A stretch of DNA of 64,000 nt, taken from Clostridiales bacterium (GTDB lineage Bacteria > Bacillota > Clostridia > Oscillospirales > Acutalibacteraceae). The notes under the pieces are model-generated. The model made no database searches. It was given only the letters and a program-made list of their open reading frames with translations, and was not told where the DNA came from. The stretch is from assembly GCA_021199275.1 (NCBI GenBank), contig JAJQIJ010000024.1, positions 1-64,000 of the forward strand, in the 5' to 3' direction. Position numbers and translations under genes: made by a program. This document shows, piece after piece, positions 24,848 through 34,416 of the stretch (positions are counted from its first letter, which is position 1; each line of letters begins with the position of its first letter).

Positions 24848-25684
24848 ATGGCTAATAGCTGCTGGCTTAACGGCAAAACATGCATTGTAACAGGCGCTTC
24901 GGGCGGAATTGGCGCGGGCATTGCCGCCACATTGATTAAAAAGCACGGCTGCACCGTGATAGGAATTGCAAGAAGCGAGCCGAAAATGCTTAAATTCATT
25001 GATGAACTCGGCGAGGAATACGCAAAACAGTTTTCATATAAATTGTTTGACGTTTCCAAAAAAGAAAATTGGGAAAATTTCGCATCTCAATTAAAAGAAA
25101 ACGGCACAGAAATTGACGTGCTTATAAACAACGCGGGAATTTTGCCCAAATTCAAGCGTTTTGACCGCTATGATGACAGTGAAATTGAAAACGCAATAAA
25201 TATTAATTTTTATTCCTGCGTTTATTCAATTAAAGCATTGATGCCCATGCTGCTTGAAAGGGGCGGCGGAATAGTTAACATTGACTCTTCCGCGGCGCTG
25301 ATGAGCCTTGCCGGCACAAGCATGTATTCCGCGTCAAAGGCAGCGCTTAAGGGCTTCACCGAGTCGCTCAGGGAAGAATTTCGCGGCAAGCTCTATGTGG
25401 GGCTTGTGTGCCCCGGCTTTACAAAAACCGACATTATGCGTGACCAGGCTAACGAAGGCGGCCAGGGGCAAAAGGTAATTGACATGATTTCAACCGACTG
25501 CGACAAAATGGTTAAAATGATAATGTTCGGAATTGAAAGGCGCCAGGCGCTGCAAATCCATGGGCTTGACGCACATGCAATGAGCATATTCGGAAAGCTG
25601 CTGCCTGTAAACGGCTCACGCCTTTTCAGCGCGGTTATGAAAGCGGCTGACGTTGACCTTTTCAGCGAAGTTTTTAAAGATTAA
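24848..25684 (+). CDS. Short-chain dehydrogenase/reductase
   Basis: 278 residues, a classical SDR. The NAD(P) loop TGASGGIGAGIA is near residue 14, the NNAG motif is LINNAGILP (~95), the catalytic serine is in NIDSSAAL and the tyrosine-lysine pair in YSASKAALKGF (~160). The C-terminal region LVCPGFTKTDIM is typical of the SDR family used on lipids or sugars. It has its own promoter and an AAAGGAG ribosome site. Substrate unknown; the following transporter gene is separated by a repeat, so co-function is only possible. Confidence 0.88.
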   Translation: MANSCWLNGKTCIVTGASGGIGAGIAATLIKKHGCTVIGIARSEPKMLKFIDELGEEYAKQFSYKLFDVSKKENWENFASQLKENGTEIDVLINNAGILPKFKRFDRYDDSEIENAININFYSCVYSIKALMPMLLERGGGIVNIDSSAALMSLAGTSMYSASKAALKGFTESLREEFRGKLYVGLVCPGFTKTDIMRDQANEGGQGQKVIDMISTDCDKMVKMIMFGIERRQALQIHGLDAHAMSIFGKLLPVNGSRLFSAVMKAADVDLFSEVFKD

Positions 25685-25806
25685 CTTCAATAAGGGCTTG
25701 CCCGTTATTCAACGTGGTAGGCCCTTGTTGATGTGGGGAAACGCTTAATTTTTTCGGCGGCACAAGCTGCCGGCGAAAAATTTGAACGGCGGGACATTTT
25801 AACCTA
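25685..25806 (+). repeat. Long copy of the dispersed composite repeat
   Basis: Contains GGGCTTGCCCGTTATTCAAC (25694-25713), a central palindromic CGGCGGCACAAGCTGCCG block near 25757, and the tail GGCGGGACATTTTAA. The same order of blocks appears at 48368 and 49082. The remainder to 25948 has no gene. Confidence 0.65.
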
Positions 25807-25948
25807 ATTTGTAAAAAACACCCCCCTATGTAACCGGCTGGGGCGCATGTTTTTCGCCTGCGGTGAAAGCCCGTGCCGAAACGGCGGGCGGAGTTTTTAT
25901 TTAATTTCAGCCTTGGCTTTATCAAGGCGGCGTTTTGGAGGCATTTAC

Positions 25949-27391
25949 ATGGCGCAAACTACTGATATTACAAAACAAAAACACATGAATTTTAAAGAAA
26001 TTGCGGCTTATTCGCTGGGGCTTTTCGGCTTTCAGGCAATAGTGGGGCTTTTAAATTCATACCAGGCGGAATTTGACGCCAATATTTTAGGCGCAAATAT
26101 CGCGGTTGTGGGAATACTTATTTTAATAGCTAAAATTGCGTCCGCCGTGTTTGACCCGGTTGTCGGGCAGATGATTGACAGGTCGAATTCACGCCACGGA
26201 AAATTAAAACCATTTATAATGTATTCTATTTTGCCGCTGCTTATAATGACAGCAGTTGTATTTTTAAAAGTGCCGTTTACCGGCGCCGGGCTTTACATAT
26301 GGATTTTTGTTACATATCTGGTGTGGAGCCTTGCCATGACTCTGGGCGACGTGCCGTCTCAGGGCATAGCTTCTGTTTTGACTCCAAACCCGACTGAAAG
26401 GACAAATGTTGTTTCCATTTCAAACACATTCAAGCAAATAGGCTTTTCTGCCTGTGTTGTAATTGTGCCGGTGGTTTGCCTTATAATTCCGGGCGGCAGC
26501 AAGGTGTTTGTTTCGTCCGGCGAAAAGGACACGGCAATGATTAGCGAAGAATATTTTTGGACAGCCGTTTTGTGCGCTGTGCTTGGCTGCATATTGTTTG
26601 CGCTTATTCCGCTTGTAAACAAAGAAAGAGTTCCTTATTCGTCAGGCGAAAAAATAACCGTAAAAGATATGCTTTCGGCGCTCAAGGGCAACAAGCCGCT
26701 CATGCTTGTTATTATTTCATATTTCCTTGGCTTCGGCAGGCAAATGGCAATGGGAATTCAGGTGCAGGCGGCAAATGTGCTGCTGGGCAGCCAAAACCTG
26801 GTGGCAATTTTGGGCGTGGTGACTGCCGTGGGGTCAATGGTAAGCATGGCGCTCTGCCCGTTTTTAATAAAGAAAATGGGCGAAAGAAACGTATATCTGC
26901 TGATGTCTGTTTACGGCTTTGTTGTTTCTGTTTTATCTTTCATAGTGGGCATGCTGTGGTTTAGAAACCCGGAAAGCACGGCGCTTATGATTTTGTTTTA
27001 TGTATTTTTGTTCTTAATAGGGCTGCAGTTCGGCGCAGTTACGCTTATGCCCATGATAATGACTGCAGACTGTGTTGATTATTATGAATACAAAACCGGC
27101 AAAAGAATGGAAGGCGCGGCATATTCCGTGCTTACCCTTACCATTAAAGTTTGCCTTGCGCTCGGCACTGCGCTGGGGCTGATTTTCGTGCAGGCGTCAG
27201 GCTATCAGGCAGACGCGGCCGAATTTACAACCCAAACCAAAGATATTATTTTCTTTGCTTACACGGTAATGCCCGGCATACTTGCGCTGCTTTCAACAAT
27301 TCCGATGTTTAAATATGATTTAGTCGGCGCAAAGAAAGCTGAAATTGCAAGCGAGCTGGCAATAAGAAGAGAAGGCAGGGAAAACAATTAA
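25949..27391 (+). CDS. GPH-family sugar:cation symporter (MFS_2)
   Basis: 480 residues, about twelve membrane segments. The family marker after helix 2, SAVFDPVVGQMIDRSNSRHG followed by KLKPF, and CVDYYEYKTGKRMEG late in the protein define the GPH/MFS_2 group. The start ATG 25949 follows TTGGAGG; upstream codons in this frame lie in repeat DNA and are rejected. Only modestly similar to the other GPH protein at 15761, so the two probably carry different glycosides. Substrate not predictable. Confidence 0.87.
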   Translation: MAQTTDITKQKHMNFKEIAAYSLGLFGFQAIVGLLNSYQAEFDANILGANIAVVGILILIAKIASAVFDPVVGQMIDRSNSRHGKLKPFIMYSILPLLIMTAVVFLKVPFTGAGLYIWIFVTYLVWSLAMTLGDVPSQGIASVLTPNPTERTNVVSISNTFKQIGFSACVVIVPVVCLIIPGGSKVFVSSGEKDTAMISEEYFWTAVLCAVLGCILFALIPLVNKERVPYSSGEKITVKDMLSALKGNKPLMLVIISYFLGFGRQMAMGIQVQAANVLLGSQNLVAILGVVTAVGSMVSMALCPFLIKKMGERNVYLLMSVYGFVVSVLSFIVGMLWFRNPESTALMILFYVFLFLIGLQFGAVTLMPMIMTADCVDYYEYKTGKRMEGAAYSVLTLTIKVCLALGTALGLIFVQASGYQADAAEFTTQTKDIIFFAYTVMPGILALLSTIPMFKYDLVGAKKAEIASELAIRREGRENN

Positions 27392-27436
27392 AAACACGGC
27401 GGCTTTAATATGAAAATTTAGTAGGAAGGTAGTAAA

Positions 27437-29518
27437 ATGGAAAATTATTATGTGCTGTTTACCGTTATAGGGTCGCTTGCAGCTCTGATTTTTGCAGCTG
27501 TAAAAGCGTCAAGGGTGCTTAAAGCTGACGTTGGCAGCAGCAGTATGAAAAAAATTTCCGATTTTATTCATACCGGCGCTCTTGCATATCTGACAAGGCA
27601 ATATAAAATTTTAGTGATTTACTTTGTGGTCATGTTTGTATTGCTGGGCGCCATGGCGGCGTTTGGGCTGCTGTCTTGGTTTGTGCCTTTCGGCTTTGTA
27701 ACAGGCGGCTTTTGCAGCGCTCTGTCAGGCTTTATAGGCATGAGCATTGCAACGCGCGCCAACACAAGAACTGCAAATGCTTGCCGCACATCGCTTAACA
27801 AGGGGCTTAAAATTGCGTTTTCGGCAGGCTCTGTTATGGGCTTTACGGTTGTTGGGCTTGGCTTGCTTGATATTTCTCTTTGGTATGCAATACTTAAAAT
27901 CGGCTTTAACCTTGGTGCAAGCGAACTTACCACCACCATGATTACCTTTGGCATGGGTGCGTCGTCAACAGCGCTGTTTGCGCGTGTGGGCGGCGGAATT
28001 TACACTAAGGCGGCAGATGTGGGCGCAGACCTGGTGGGCAAGGTGGAAGCCGGAATTCCCGAAGACGACCCCAGAAACCCCGCCGTTATTGCAGACAATG
28101 TGGGCGACAATGTGGGCGACGTTGCCGGAATGGGCGCAGACCTTTATGAGTCATATGTAAGCTCAATAATTTCAGCTTCTGCGCTGGGCGTTGCCGCCAC
28201 GGGCAGCTTTAAGGCAATGGCTTTGCCAATGGCGCTTGCCGCAGTCGGCGTGCTGGCGTCAATATTCGGCTCATTATTTGTTAAAACAGGTGAAAACACA
28301 GACCAGTCAAAGCTGTTGAAAGCGTTGCGCAGGGGCACAAACACATCTGCCGTTATAATAGCTGTTGCGGCATTTCCGTTGGTTTATTTCATTTTGGGCC
28401 AAGAGTCAATAGGCCTTTATGCCGCTATTCTTGCGGGGCTTGTGGCGGGCGTGCTTATAGGCACATGCACGGAATATTTCACGTCAGACACATATAAGCC
28501 CACACAAAAGCTTGCCGAAAAGGCAAAAACCGGCTCTGCCACAATAATTATAGGCGGCGTTGGGCTCGGCATGCTGTCTACGGCGCTGCCGTTAATAATA
28601 GTTTGTGCGGCAATTTTAATTGCATACGGCGCGGCAGGCGGCTTTTCAAGTGCCGGCAGCGGGCTTTACGGAATTGCGCTGGCGGCTGTGGGCATGCTGT
28701 CTACGCTTGGCATAACTCTTGCAACAGACGCATACGGCCCGATTGCAGACAATGCGGGCGGCATTGCCGAAATGGCCGGGCTGGAAGAAGAGGTGCGCGA
28801 AAGAACAGACGCGCTTGATTCGCTGGGTAACACCACGGCAGCAACCGGAAAGGGCTTTGCCATTGGCTCTGCCGCGCTGACTGCGCTTGCGCTGATAGCG
28901 TCATATATTTCAAAAATAAAATCGCTTGGCGTTACTGACGCTGACATAGACATGCAGCTTATGAACCCCGCTGTGCTGGTGGGGCTGTTTATCGGCGCCT
29001 GCCTGCCTTTTGTTTTTGCGGCATTGACTATGAATTCAGTTGGCAGCGCTGCGCAGAGCATTGTTGTTGAGGTGCGCAGGCAGTTCAGAGAAATTAAGGG
29101 CCTTATGAAAGGCGAATCAGAGCCTGAATATAAAAAATGTGTTGACATATGCACACGGGCAAGTCTGAAGGAAATGATTTTGCCCACAATACTTACAATA
29201 GCCACGCCTGTTGTTTTGGGGCTTATACTCGGCTACAACGGCGTAATAGGCATGCTGGCTGGCGCAACTTCAACAGGCTTTTTAATGGCAATTTTCATGG
29301 CAAATTCGGGCGGCGCGTGGGACAATGCAAAGAAATATATTGAAAGCGGCAAATTCGGCGGAAAGGGCTCTGAAACGCACAAGGCCGCCGTTGTTGGCGA
29401 CACTGTGGGAGACCCGTTTAAGGACACTTCCGGCCCGGCTATAAATATTCTTATAAAGCTGCTTTCAATGGTGTCTATTGTGTTTTCAAATCTTGTTGTC
29501 AACTATCATATTTTCTGA
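27437..29518 (+). CDS. hppA: Membrane-bound ion-pumping pyrophosphatase
   Basis: 693 residues, about sixteen membrane helices. It hydrolyses PPi to pump H+ or Na+. The PPi-binding stretch is [20 protein letters not shown] followed by [19 protein letters not shown], and the C-terminal [32 protein letters not shown] carries alanine where potassium-independent enzymes have lysine, so this is the potassium-dependent class. Pumped ion not determined. AGGAAGG precedes the ATG; strong terminator follows. Conserves energy from biosynthetic PPi in an anaerobe. Confidence 0.96.
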   Translation: MENYYVLFTVIGSLAALIFAAVKASRVLKADVGSSSMKKISDFIHTGALAYLTRQYKILVIYFVVMFVLLGAMAAFGLLSWFVPFGFVTGGFCSALSGFIGMSIATRANTRTANACRTSLNKGLKIAFSAGSVMGFTVVGLGLLDISLWYAILKIGFNLGASELTTTMITFGMGASSTALFARVGGGIYTKAADVGADLVGKVEAGIPEDDPRNPAVIADNVGDNVGDVAGMGADLYESYVSSIISASALGVAATGSFKAMALPMALAAVGVLASIFGSLFVKTGENTDQSKLLKALRRGTNTSAVIIAVAAFPLVYFILGQESIGLYAAILAGLVAGVLIGTCTEYFTSDTYKPTQKLAEKAKTGSATIIIGGVGLGMLSTALPLIIVCAAILIAYGAAGGFSSAGSGLYGIALAAVGMLSTLGITLATDAYGPIADNAGGIAEMAGLEEEVRERTDALDSLGNTTAATGKGFAIGSAALTALALIASYISKIKSLGVTDADIDMQLMNPAVLVGLFIGACLPFVFAALTMNSVGSAAQSIVVEVRRQFREIKGLMKGESEPEYKKCVDICTRASLKEMILPTILTIATPVVLGLILGYNGVIGMLAGATSTGFLMAIFMANSGGAWDNAKKYIESGKFGGKGSETHKAAVVGDTVGDPFKDTSGPAINILIKLLSMVSIVFSNLVVNYHIF

Positions 29519-29590
29519 AAACGCTAGCCTAAATGCCGGCAAAGCCCGGCATGAATATTAAACATGAATATTAAAATTTAATAATATTTG

Positions 29591-29636
29591 AAAAGGTGCA
29601 CCCCGCCGCATAATGCGAATTGGTGCACCTTTTTTC
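29591..29636 (+). terminator. Terminator of hppA
   Basis: A perfect 12-bp stem AAAAGGTGCACC (29591-29602) with GGTGCACCTTTT (29622-29633) and more T. A second small hairpin (ATGCCGG/CCGGCAT, 29533-29552) lies closer to the stop codon. Confidence 0.9.
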
Positions 29637-29763
29637 TTGGCAATGGCGAAGCCCGCTCAGTTAACCGGGCTTTGCCCCGTAAATCATGGCTTGAGAGTTA
29701 TTCAACGTGGGGCGGCAGCCGCTGAAATTATCGCTTTAGGCTGTTCTGTTCTGTGTTAGATTC

Positions 29764-30726
29764 TTAGTCAAGCTTTACAACATGCTCGTTTGATTTAAGC
29801 GCGTGGTTATAAATGCGCCTGTTGTCAAGCGCCCACTGCCGGTCTGTAAACGTGCCGGGCTCTGCTTTTTGCACGGCGGCGCTGAATTCATATATTTCAG
29901 CGTCAAGCAGGTCAAGCGTTGAAAGTATTTCGGCTTCAATAAACATTGGCTGCACCGGAGAGCCGAATTCCGCCGTGCCGTGGTGGCTTAAAACCATGTG
30001 TTCAAGCAGCAAAATCTTTTCGCTTTCAATGCCCAGCCTTTTTGCGGTTTCATCAATATATACAACACCTTTTACTATGTGCCCGAGAAGCTGCCCTTCC
30101 TTTGAATATTTTGACACAAGCCCAGTTTTTGAAAATTCATATTCCTCTGTTTTCTGAACATCATGCAAAATTGCGCCGGAAATAAGCAGCTCGCAATCTA
30201 TATTCGGGTAAATTTCGCATATTTTTTCCGCCATTTTTACAATGCCGGCCGTGTGCAGCATAAGCCCGCCCAGCATTGCGTGGTGCAGGCGGTATGCAGC
30301 GGGGCATGTCACCAAAATGTCTTTCTTTTCATCAAGAATTGTGCCGACTAAAAGCTTTAAGTCGGAATCTTCAAAGGAGTCTACCCTGCCCCTGAGCATT
30401 AAAAATATGTCTTCGCCCTTTGTTTTTGACGCGGGCACGAAATCAGCGGCGTCAATATTATCTTCGCCAACCGCAGCCCTTATGTGCGTAATTCGCAGTT
30501 GGTCTTTGCCGTTAAACTGTTCCATGCAGCCCCTGACTTTTACTATGGAATCAACTTCAAACATGCCGCTGCCTTTATAGTCCCACAGCTTGGCCGGGAT
30601 TTCACCGCTTTTGTCTGCCAGAATTATGTCAAGGTATTTTGACTGGCTTTTGGTTGTTTTTTCATCGCATTTTTTTACAAGGGCAAAGCCCTCTGACATG
30701 CCGTTTGGCAATTTTGTAAAATTCAT
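29764..30726 (-). CDS. yhaM: 3'-5' exoribonuclease YhaM family (OB-fold + HD)
   Basis: 320 residues. Residues ~10-95 are an OB-fold RNA-binding domain (LADKSGEIPAKLWDYKG and VKVRGCMEQFNGKDQLRI). Residues ~150-300 are an HD domain with HHAMLGGLMLHT, the paired metal ligands HD in GAILHDVQKTEEY, and the later LSHHGTAEFGSPVQP. This is the architecture of YhaM/CBF1, which trims mRNA 3' ends. GGAGG precedes the ATG at 30726. Monocistronic with its own promoter. Confidence 0.92.
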   Translation of the reverse strand: MNFTKLPNGMSEGFALVKKCDEKTTKSQSKYLDIILADKSGEIPAKLWDYKGSGMFEVDSIVKVRGCMEQFNGKDQLRITHIRAAVGEDNIDAADFVPASKTKGEDIFLMLRGRVDSFEDSDLKLLVGTILDEKKDILVTCPAAYRLHHAMLGGLMLHTAGIVKMAEKICEIYPNIDCELLISGAILHDVQKTEEYEFSKTGLVSKYSKEGQLLGHIVKGVVYIDETAKRLGIESEKILLLEHMVLSHHGTAEFGSPVQPMFIEAEILSTLDLLDAEIYEFSAAVQKAEPGTFTDRQWALDNRRIYNHALKSNEHVVKLD

Positions 30727-30828
30727 ATAAATTCCTCCGAACTGTGACAGGTAATTATTTTGGCAGGAAAGCCCCCGCGCGGCGCCTTAAAAAAGCCCGG
30801 CCGCAGAGTCTGGGGCGTTTCTCTTTAA

Positions 30829-30857
30829 ATTATATAACATAATAAATTTTTAAGCAA
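30829..30857 (-). promoter_or_regulatory. Promoter of yhaM
   Basis: TTGCTT (30852-30857) and TATAAT (30829-30834) on the minus strand, 17-nt spacer. Confidence 0.6.
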
Positions 30858-30917
30858 GTTCAAATAAAGCTGTGCAAATCATTTGTTTTGGCAGCGGCTG
30901 TTTTGGCCCGGGCATTC

Positions 30918-30946
30918 TTGACAAATTGCCCGCTTACTGATAAACT
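30918..30946 (+). promoter_or_regulatory. Promoter of the PASTA pseudokinase gene
   Basis: TTGACA (30918-30923) and TAAACT (30941-30946), 17-nt spacer. Confidence 0.75.
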
Positions 30947-31024
30947 ATATTTTACAAGAAAACAAACGCTGCGCTGACTGCTGATGCGGCGTTATTTGAA
31001 CTGACTTTCGGGAGTTTTTCTTTT

Positions 31025-32689
31025 ATGGATTACGATTATATTGAAAACTTATGTATGAACTGCTTTGAAGCTCTTACAGAGGGCAGCGTTTGCGCAAAAT
31101 GCGGCTTTGACAATGACAAGGTGCAGGACATGACTTATATTCCGCTTAGAACAGTGCTGTCAGACAGGTATATAGTTGGCAACAGCATATCTGTTGAAAG
31201 CGACGCCATAACATATCTTGGGTGGGACTCTGAAAGCCGCCAGGTGGTAACAATTCGCGAATTTTTTCCAAAGGGCATTGTAAACCGGCTGGAAGGCAAC
31301 TGCTATGTGCATATAAGAGAACGTTATAAAAAAAGTTTTACGGGCTATAAGCAGTCTTTTATGAAGCTGTGGCTTGCAATTAAAGACATGAATTCGCTTT
31401 CTGCCGTAATTCCCGTTATAGACGTGTTTGAAGAAAATGAAACGGCATATGCCGTAAGCCGGCGCATAAAAACCGTTTCGCTGCATGACTTTTTGCTTAG
31501 AAACACAGACAATAATATTTTGTGGAACAAGGCAAGGCTTATGTTTATGCCCATTCTTACGACACTTGAAAACCTGCATGCAAACGGCATTATACACGGT
31601 GGCATTACGCCTGACAACCTGGTGCTGTGTTCTGACGGAAAGGTGCGCCTGGCGGGCTTTTGCATTTCGGAATGCAACCAGGAAAACACCGAGCTTGAAT
31701 TTAATGAAACGCCCGGTTACACAGCGCTGGAACAATATTCAAACAGCCATAAAATCTGCCCAGCTACAGATGTTTATGCGTTTTCGGCATGCCTTTACCG
31801 CGCGCTTGTGGGCGCAAACCCGCCTGACGCGCGCGCGCGCCAGATGAACGACAAGCTTATGATTCCAAACAGAATAGCCGAAAAAATTCCGCCGCATGTT
31901 ATAAGGGCACTGGGCGGCGGGCTGCAAATTTACCCCGAAAAAAGGATACAGGACATTGACGATTTCAGGGAACTGCTTAACGCGTCGCCGTCTGTGGTGG
32001 CAAATTCTGCCGAAATTCCGAAAAATGAAAGCGAAGCCAAAACAAACAGCGAAGCTGCAAAGCCGCCTGCCAAAGATGAAAAAAAGAAAAAGCTTTCGCC
32101 AAACAAGGTGCTGCTTATTATAATAGCCGTGCTGCTTGTTATAACCGCCGGGGTATATGCTTATGTGTTTGCAAATAACTCTGCCGGCGGCGAAGACACG
32201 ACTGACAACGCAGCCGCAGCCACCGTTACCGTGCCTGATTTCTGCACGGCGGGTTACACTGAAAGCGACATTGAAAACATAGGTTCGTGGAACGCGCAGT
32301 TTGCAATAAGCTATGAATACGAATATTCAACCGAAACCGAAGAGGGCATTATTTTCAAACAAAGCCTTACCGCCGGTGAAGAGGTGGAAGAGGGCAGCAG
32401 CATTGTGCTTACGGTAAGCAAGGGCATTGAAACACAAGAGGTGCCTGATGTGGGCGGCCTGTCGCAGGAAGACGCCACCAAGGTGCTGGAAGACAAAGGG
32501 TTTAGCGTAAGCGTTGTTGAGGTATATAACAACGGCGCATACCAGGAATATTCCGTAAAATCAAATAACGGCATGACGCCGGCAGCAGGCACGGTGGCTG
32601 CCAAGGGCGAAACAATAATAATTCAGGTTTACGGCGAATATAAAGAGGAAACAACCGCCGAGGAAACAACCACCGCCGAGTCAGAATAG
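31025..32689 (+). CDS. Zinc-ribbon, Ser/Thr pseudokinase, transmembrane, PASTA protein
   Basis: 554 residues. An N-terminal zinc ribbon (CMNC...CAKC, residues ~10-27) leads into a protein-kinase fold (~45-325). Key catalytic residues are replaced: the glycine loop reads SVESDAITY, the VAIK lysine is arginine (VTIREFF), HRD is HGG (IIHGGITPDNL), and DFG reads GFC in RLAGFC. A charged linker precedes one membrane helix (~360-382) and two extracellular PASTA domains (from VTVPDF and EVPDVGG), then a threonine-rich tail. PASTA domains bind peptidoglycan or muropeptides. It probably relays envelope signals without phosphotransfer. Monocistronic between a strong promoter and strong terminator. Confidence 0.88.
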   Translation: MDYDYIENLCMNCFEALTEGSVCAKCGFDNDKVQDMTYIPLRTVLSDRYIVGNSISVESDAITYLGWDSESRQVVTIREFFPKGIVNRLEGNCYVHIRERYKKSFTGYKQSFMKLWLAIKDMNSLSAVIPVIDVFEENETAYAVSRRIKTVSLHDFLLRNTDNNILWNKARLMFMPILTTLENLHANGIIHGGITPDNLVLCSDGKVRLAGFCISECNQENTELEFNETPGYTALEQYSNSHKICPATDVYAFSACLYRALVGANPPDARARQMNDKLMIPNRIAEKIPPHVIRALGGGLQIYPEKRIQDIDDFRELLNASPSVVANSAEIPKNESEAKTNSEAAKPPAKDEKKKKLSPNKVLLIIIAVLLVITAGVYAYVFANNSAGGEDTTDNAAAATVTVPDFCTAGYTESDIENIGSWNAQFAISYEYEYSTETEEGIIFKQSLTAGEEVEEGSSIVLTVSKGIETQEVPDVGGLSQEDATKVLEDKGFSVSVVEVYNNGAYQEYSVKSNNGMTPAAGTVAAKGETIIIQVYGEYKEETTAEETTTAESE

Positions 32690-32757
32690 CGCCGTTAAAA
32701 AAAACGAAAACATAATAACCGGCAAGTAATTATTGAAATGCAGCTGTATATGGCTGC

Positions 32758-32796
32758 AAAAAAGCCGGGGCACAAATGGTGCCCCGGCTTTTTGTT
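32758..32796. terminator. Bidirectional terminator between convergent genes
   Basis: GCCGGGGCAC (32764-32773) pairs with GTGCCCCGGC (32779-32788), 5-nt loop, A run before and T run after. Confidence 0.93.
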
Positions 32797-32860
32797 TTAG
32801 CTTTACCGGTAATTTACGCTGCAAACGGCAGCTTTATGCCTTAGAGCCTAAGGCTTTTAA

Positions 32861-34048
32861 CTATTTCCTGCGCTTTAATACCGCAACGCCGGCGGCTGAC
32901 GGCAGCATTATGCCCAAAACGGCAAAACATGCCGCGCCTGTAGATGGGCTTTTCACTGCCGCGGCAGACAATTCTGCGGCTGCGGTTGTTTCAGAGCTTT
33001 GGCTCACGGCGGTTGTTTGAGTGTACGTTTCACTTTCAGCTGTTGCGCCGGTTGTGCTTGCTGTTGTGCTTTCGCTCTTTAATGTTGCGGCGCCGCTTGC
33101 CGCAGCAGTTGTTAGGGCGGTTGTTTGGGCAGTGGTTGTTTCATCTGCCGCTGTTGTGCTTTCGCTGGCTTCCCCTCCGGAGAGCAGCGCAGCATAATAT
33201 TCAAGTGCATACACCGCGTCTGAAGTGGCATAATAGGGGTCATAGTCAGACGTAAAGCCGCCCGTTTCAGAGTCATAAAAATTGGTGATGAGCAGCTCGT
33301 AAACAGAGCTTGCTTTTTCTTCCTGCCCCAATGCGCTGTATGCAGCCAGAGCCATGGCTGTTGAATCTGCATTGGAATCGCCGTAGCCATAGCCGTAGCC
33401 GGTGTCTGCAAGATATGTTTCAAGCAGCGCTAAAGCGTCTTCAATATATTCGCCGTAATCTGCGCTGTAAGGCGCAAGGGCTATTAAAAATGACGACAAA
33501 TCGTCTGCCGAAGTGCCCCAGCCGCCCCAATAGTCAGTGCCCGTGCCGGGCGTGTAATATGTGCTGATAAGGGCGTCGCAAAGGCTTTTGCCGAAATCAT
33601 CAAGCTCATAAAGGCTTGCCGTTTCACAGGCATAGGCATAATAATATGGGTTATAGTCAATCGCCGTGACATCTGTTGATGAAAACATTTCAATAAGATT
33701 ATAGCCCTGAAAATCTGCGGCGTCTATGTCAAGGTAATACATTATTTGCATGGCCATGGAAAGGCTGCCGAGCCCTGTAAGCGAGCCGGAGTCAAGCGCG
33801 GCCTTGAGCGAATCAAAATAGGCGCTTTCATAAGCGCTGACATCTTCGCCGGACTTGACATGCATAAGGAAATATTTTGATGTGTCGACACTGTAGCCGT
33901 CTGTTTTCTGCGCGCCGTCATAAGGAAAAGCATATTTAACAGCGGCTGAAATTATTTCTTTTACGTCAGTTGATGTTGCCCCGAATGCTGTTATTGACGC
34001 ACAAATAAGCAGCATTAACGCAAGGAGCGATGCTAAAACTTTCTTCAT
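32861..34048 (-). CDS. Secreted alpha/alpha-toroid protein, intrinsic-factor-like N-lobe
   Basis: 395 residues. A signal peptide (MKKVLASLLALMLLICASITAFG) is followed by ~270 residues of paired-helix repeats typical of the squalene-cyclase/prenyltransferase toroid: DSTAMALAAYSALGQ, DDLSSFLIALAPY, SDAVYALEYYAAL and GGFTSDYD. A ~75-residue Ser/Thr linker leads to SPSTGA, a hydrophobic helix and KRRK, a sortase-like or tail-anchor signal. Animal intrinsic factor and transcobalamin have this toroid as their N-lobe. A cobalamin riboswitch precedes it, and a protein with the matching C-lobe fold is divergent. I infer surface cobalamin binding. GAGG precedes the ATG. Family recognition is firm, function is inferred. 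Confidence 0.85.
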   Translation of the reverse strand: MKKVLASLLALMLLICASITAFGATSTDVKEIISAAVKYAFPYDGAQKTDGYSVDTSKYFLMHVKSGEDVSAYESAYFDSLKAALDSGSLTGLGSLSMAMQIMYYLDIDAADFQGYNLIEMFSSTDVTAIDYNPYYYAYACETASLYELDDFGKSLCDALISTYYTPGTGTDYWGGWGTSADDLSSFLIALAPYSADYGEYIEDALALLETYLADTGYGYGYGDSNADSTAMALAAYSALGQEEKASSVYELLITNFYDSETGGFTSDYDPYYATSDAVYALEYYAALLSGGEASESTTAADETTTAQTTALTTAAASGAATLKSESTTASTTGATAESETYTQTTAVSQSSETTAAAELSAAAVKSPSTGAACFAVLGIMLPSAAGVAVLKRRK

Positions 34049-34083
34049 TTTCTTACCTCACCGAAAGAATATTTTGTGCTTCG

Positions 34084-34235
34084 GGCGGATATCCCGGCTC
34101 GCGCTTTATCAGGCGGCACAAGCCGCCGCGCCTAATAACCGCCTTCCCCGAAAACGAGTGGCTATGGCTTTCGTATGCGCTTACGGTAGAGTGAGCTGCT
34201 GCGGCTTTTCACCGCATTCCCCGCAAAATTCTTAG
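34084..34235 (-). ncRNA. Cobalamin riboswitch
   Basis: On the minus strand, in order: GGGGAATGCGGTGAAAAGCCGC (GGGGAAT then GGTGAAA in a GCGG/CCGC stem, 34201-34222), a core ending CTCTACCGTAA (34183-34193 region), CCACTCG followed by GGGGAAGGCGG, a GC hairpin, and the closing B12 box GAGCCGGGATATCC GCC (34084-34100). This is the class order. The leader starts just after the promoter at 34258-34286 and ends ~36 nt before the start codon, so translational control of the toroid gene is likely. Confidence 0.85.
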
Positions 34236-34257
34236 CAAAATTTTTCAGCACGCAGAC

Positions 34258-34286
34258 ATTATACAAAACTCACAACTTCTTGTCAA
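34258..34286 (-). promoter_or_regulatory. Promoter of the riboswitch-controlled toroid gene
   Basis: TTGACA (34281-34286) and TATAAT (34258-34263), both perfect, 17-nt spacer, minus strand. Confidence 0.85.
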
Positions 34287-34294
34287 CAAAATCA

Positions 34295-34323
34295 TTGCAA
34301 GTCAGCCCAAAGAATGATAATAT
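34295..34323 (+). promoter_or_regulatory. Divergent promoter of the DUF4430 gene
   Basis: TTGCAA (34295-34300) and TAATAT (34318-34323), 17-nt spacer. It lies back to back with the riboswitch promoter. Confidence 0.55.
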
Positions 34324-34349
34324 ATATCTGACAAAAGGCACCTTTCCGG

Positions 34350-34396
34350 CAGCCAGTAAGCGGCCAAGGAAAATATCAGCCGCAAGCCGGGTTGCC
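34350..34396 (+). ncRNA. Structured leader of the DUF4430 gene, class unknown
   Basis: GGCAGCC (34348-34354 region) can pair with GGTTGCC (34390-34396), and inside it GCGGC with GCCGC, closing over an A-rich loop; TTTCC just upstream can also pair with the loop's GGAAA, giving a possible pseudoknot. It does not contain the cobalamin-riboswitch core. Confidence 0.35.
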
Positions 34397-34416
34397 AAAA
34401 TGCAAGGGGGCGCGTT

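Noticed and set aside
34331..34416. A second cobalamin riboswitch on the plus strand
   Set aside because: AGCCAG and AAGCCGGG look like pieces of a B12 box, but there is no GGTGAAA stem or core and too little leader length.
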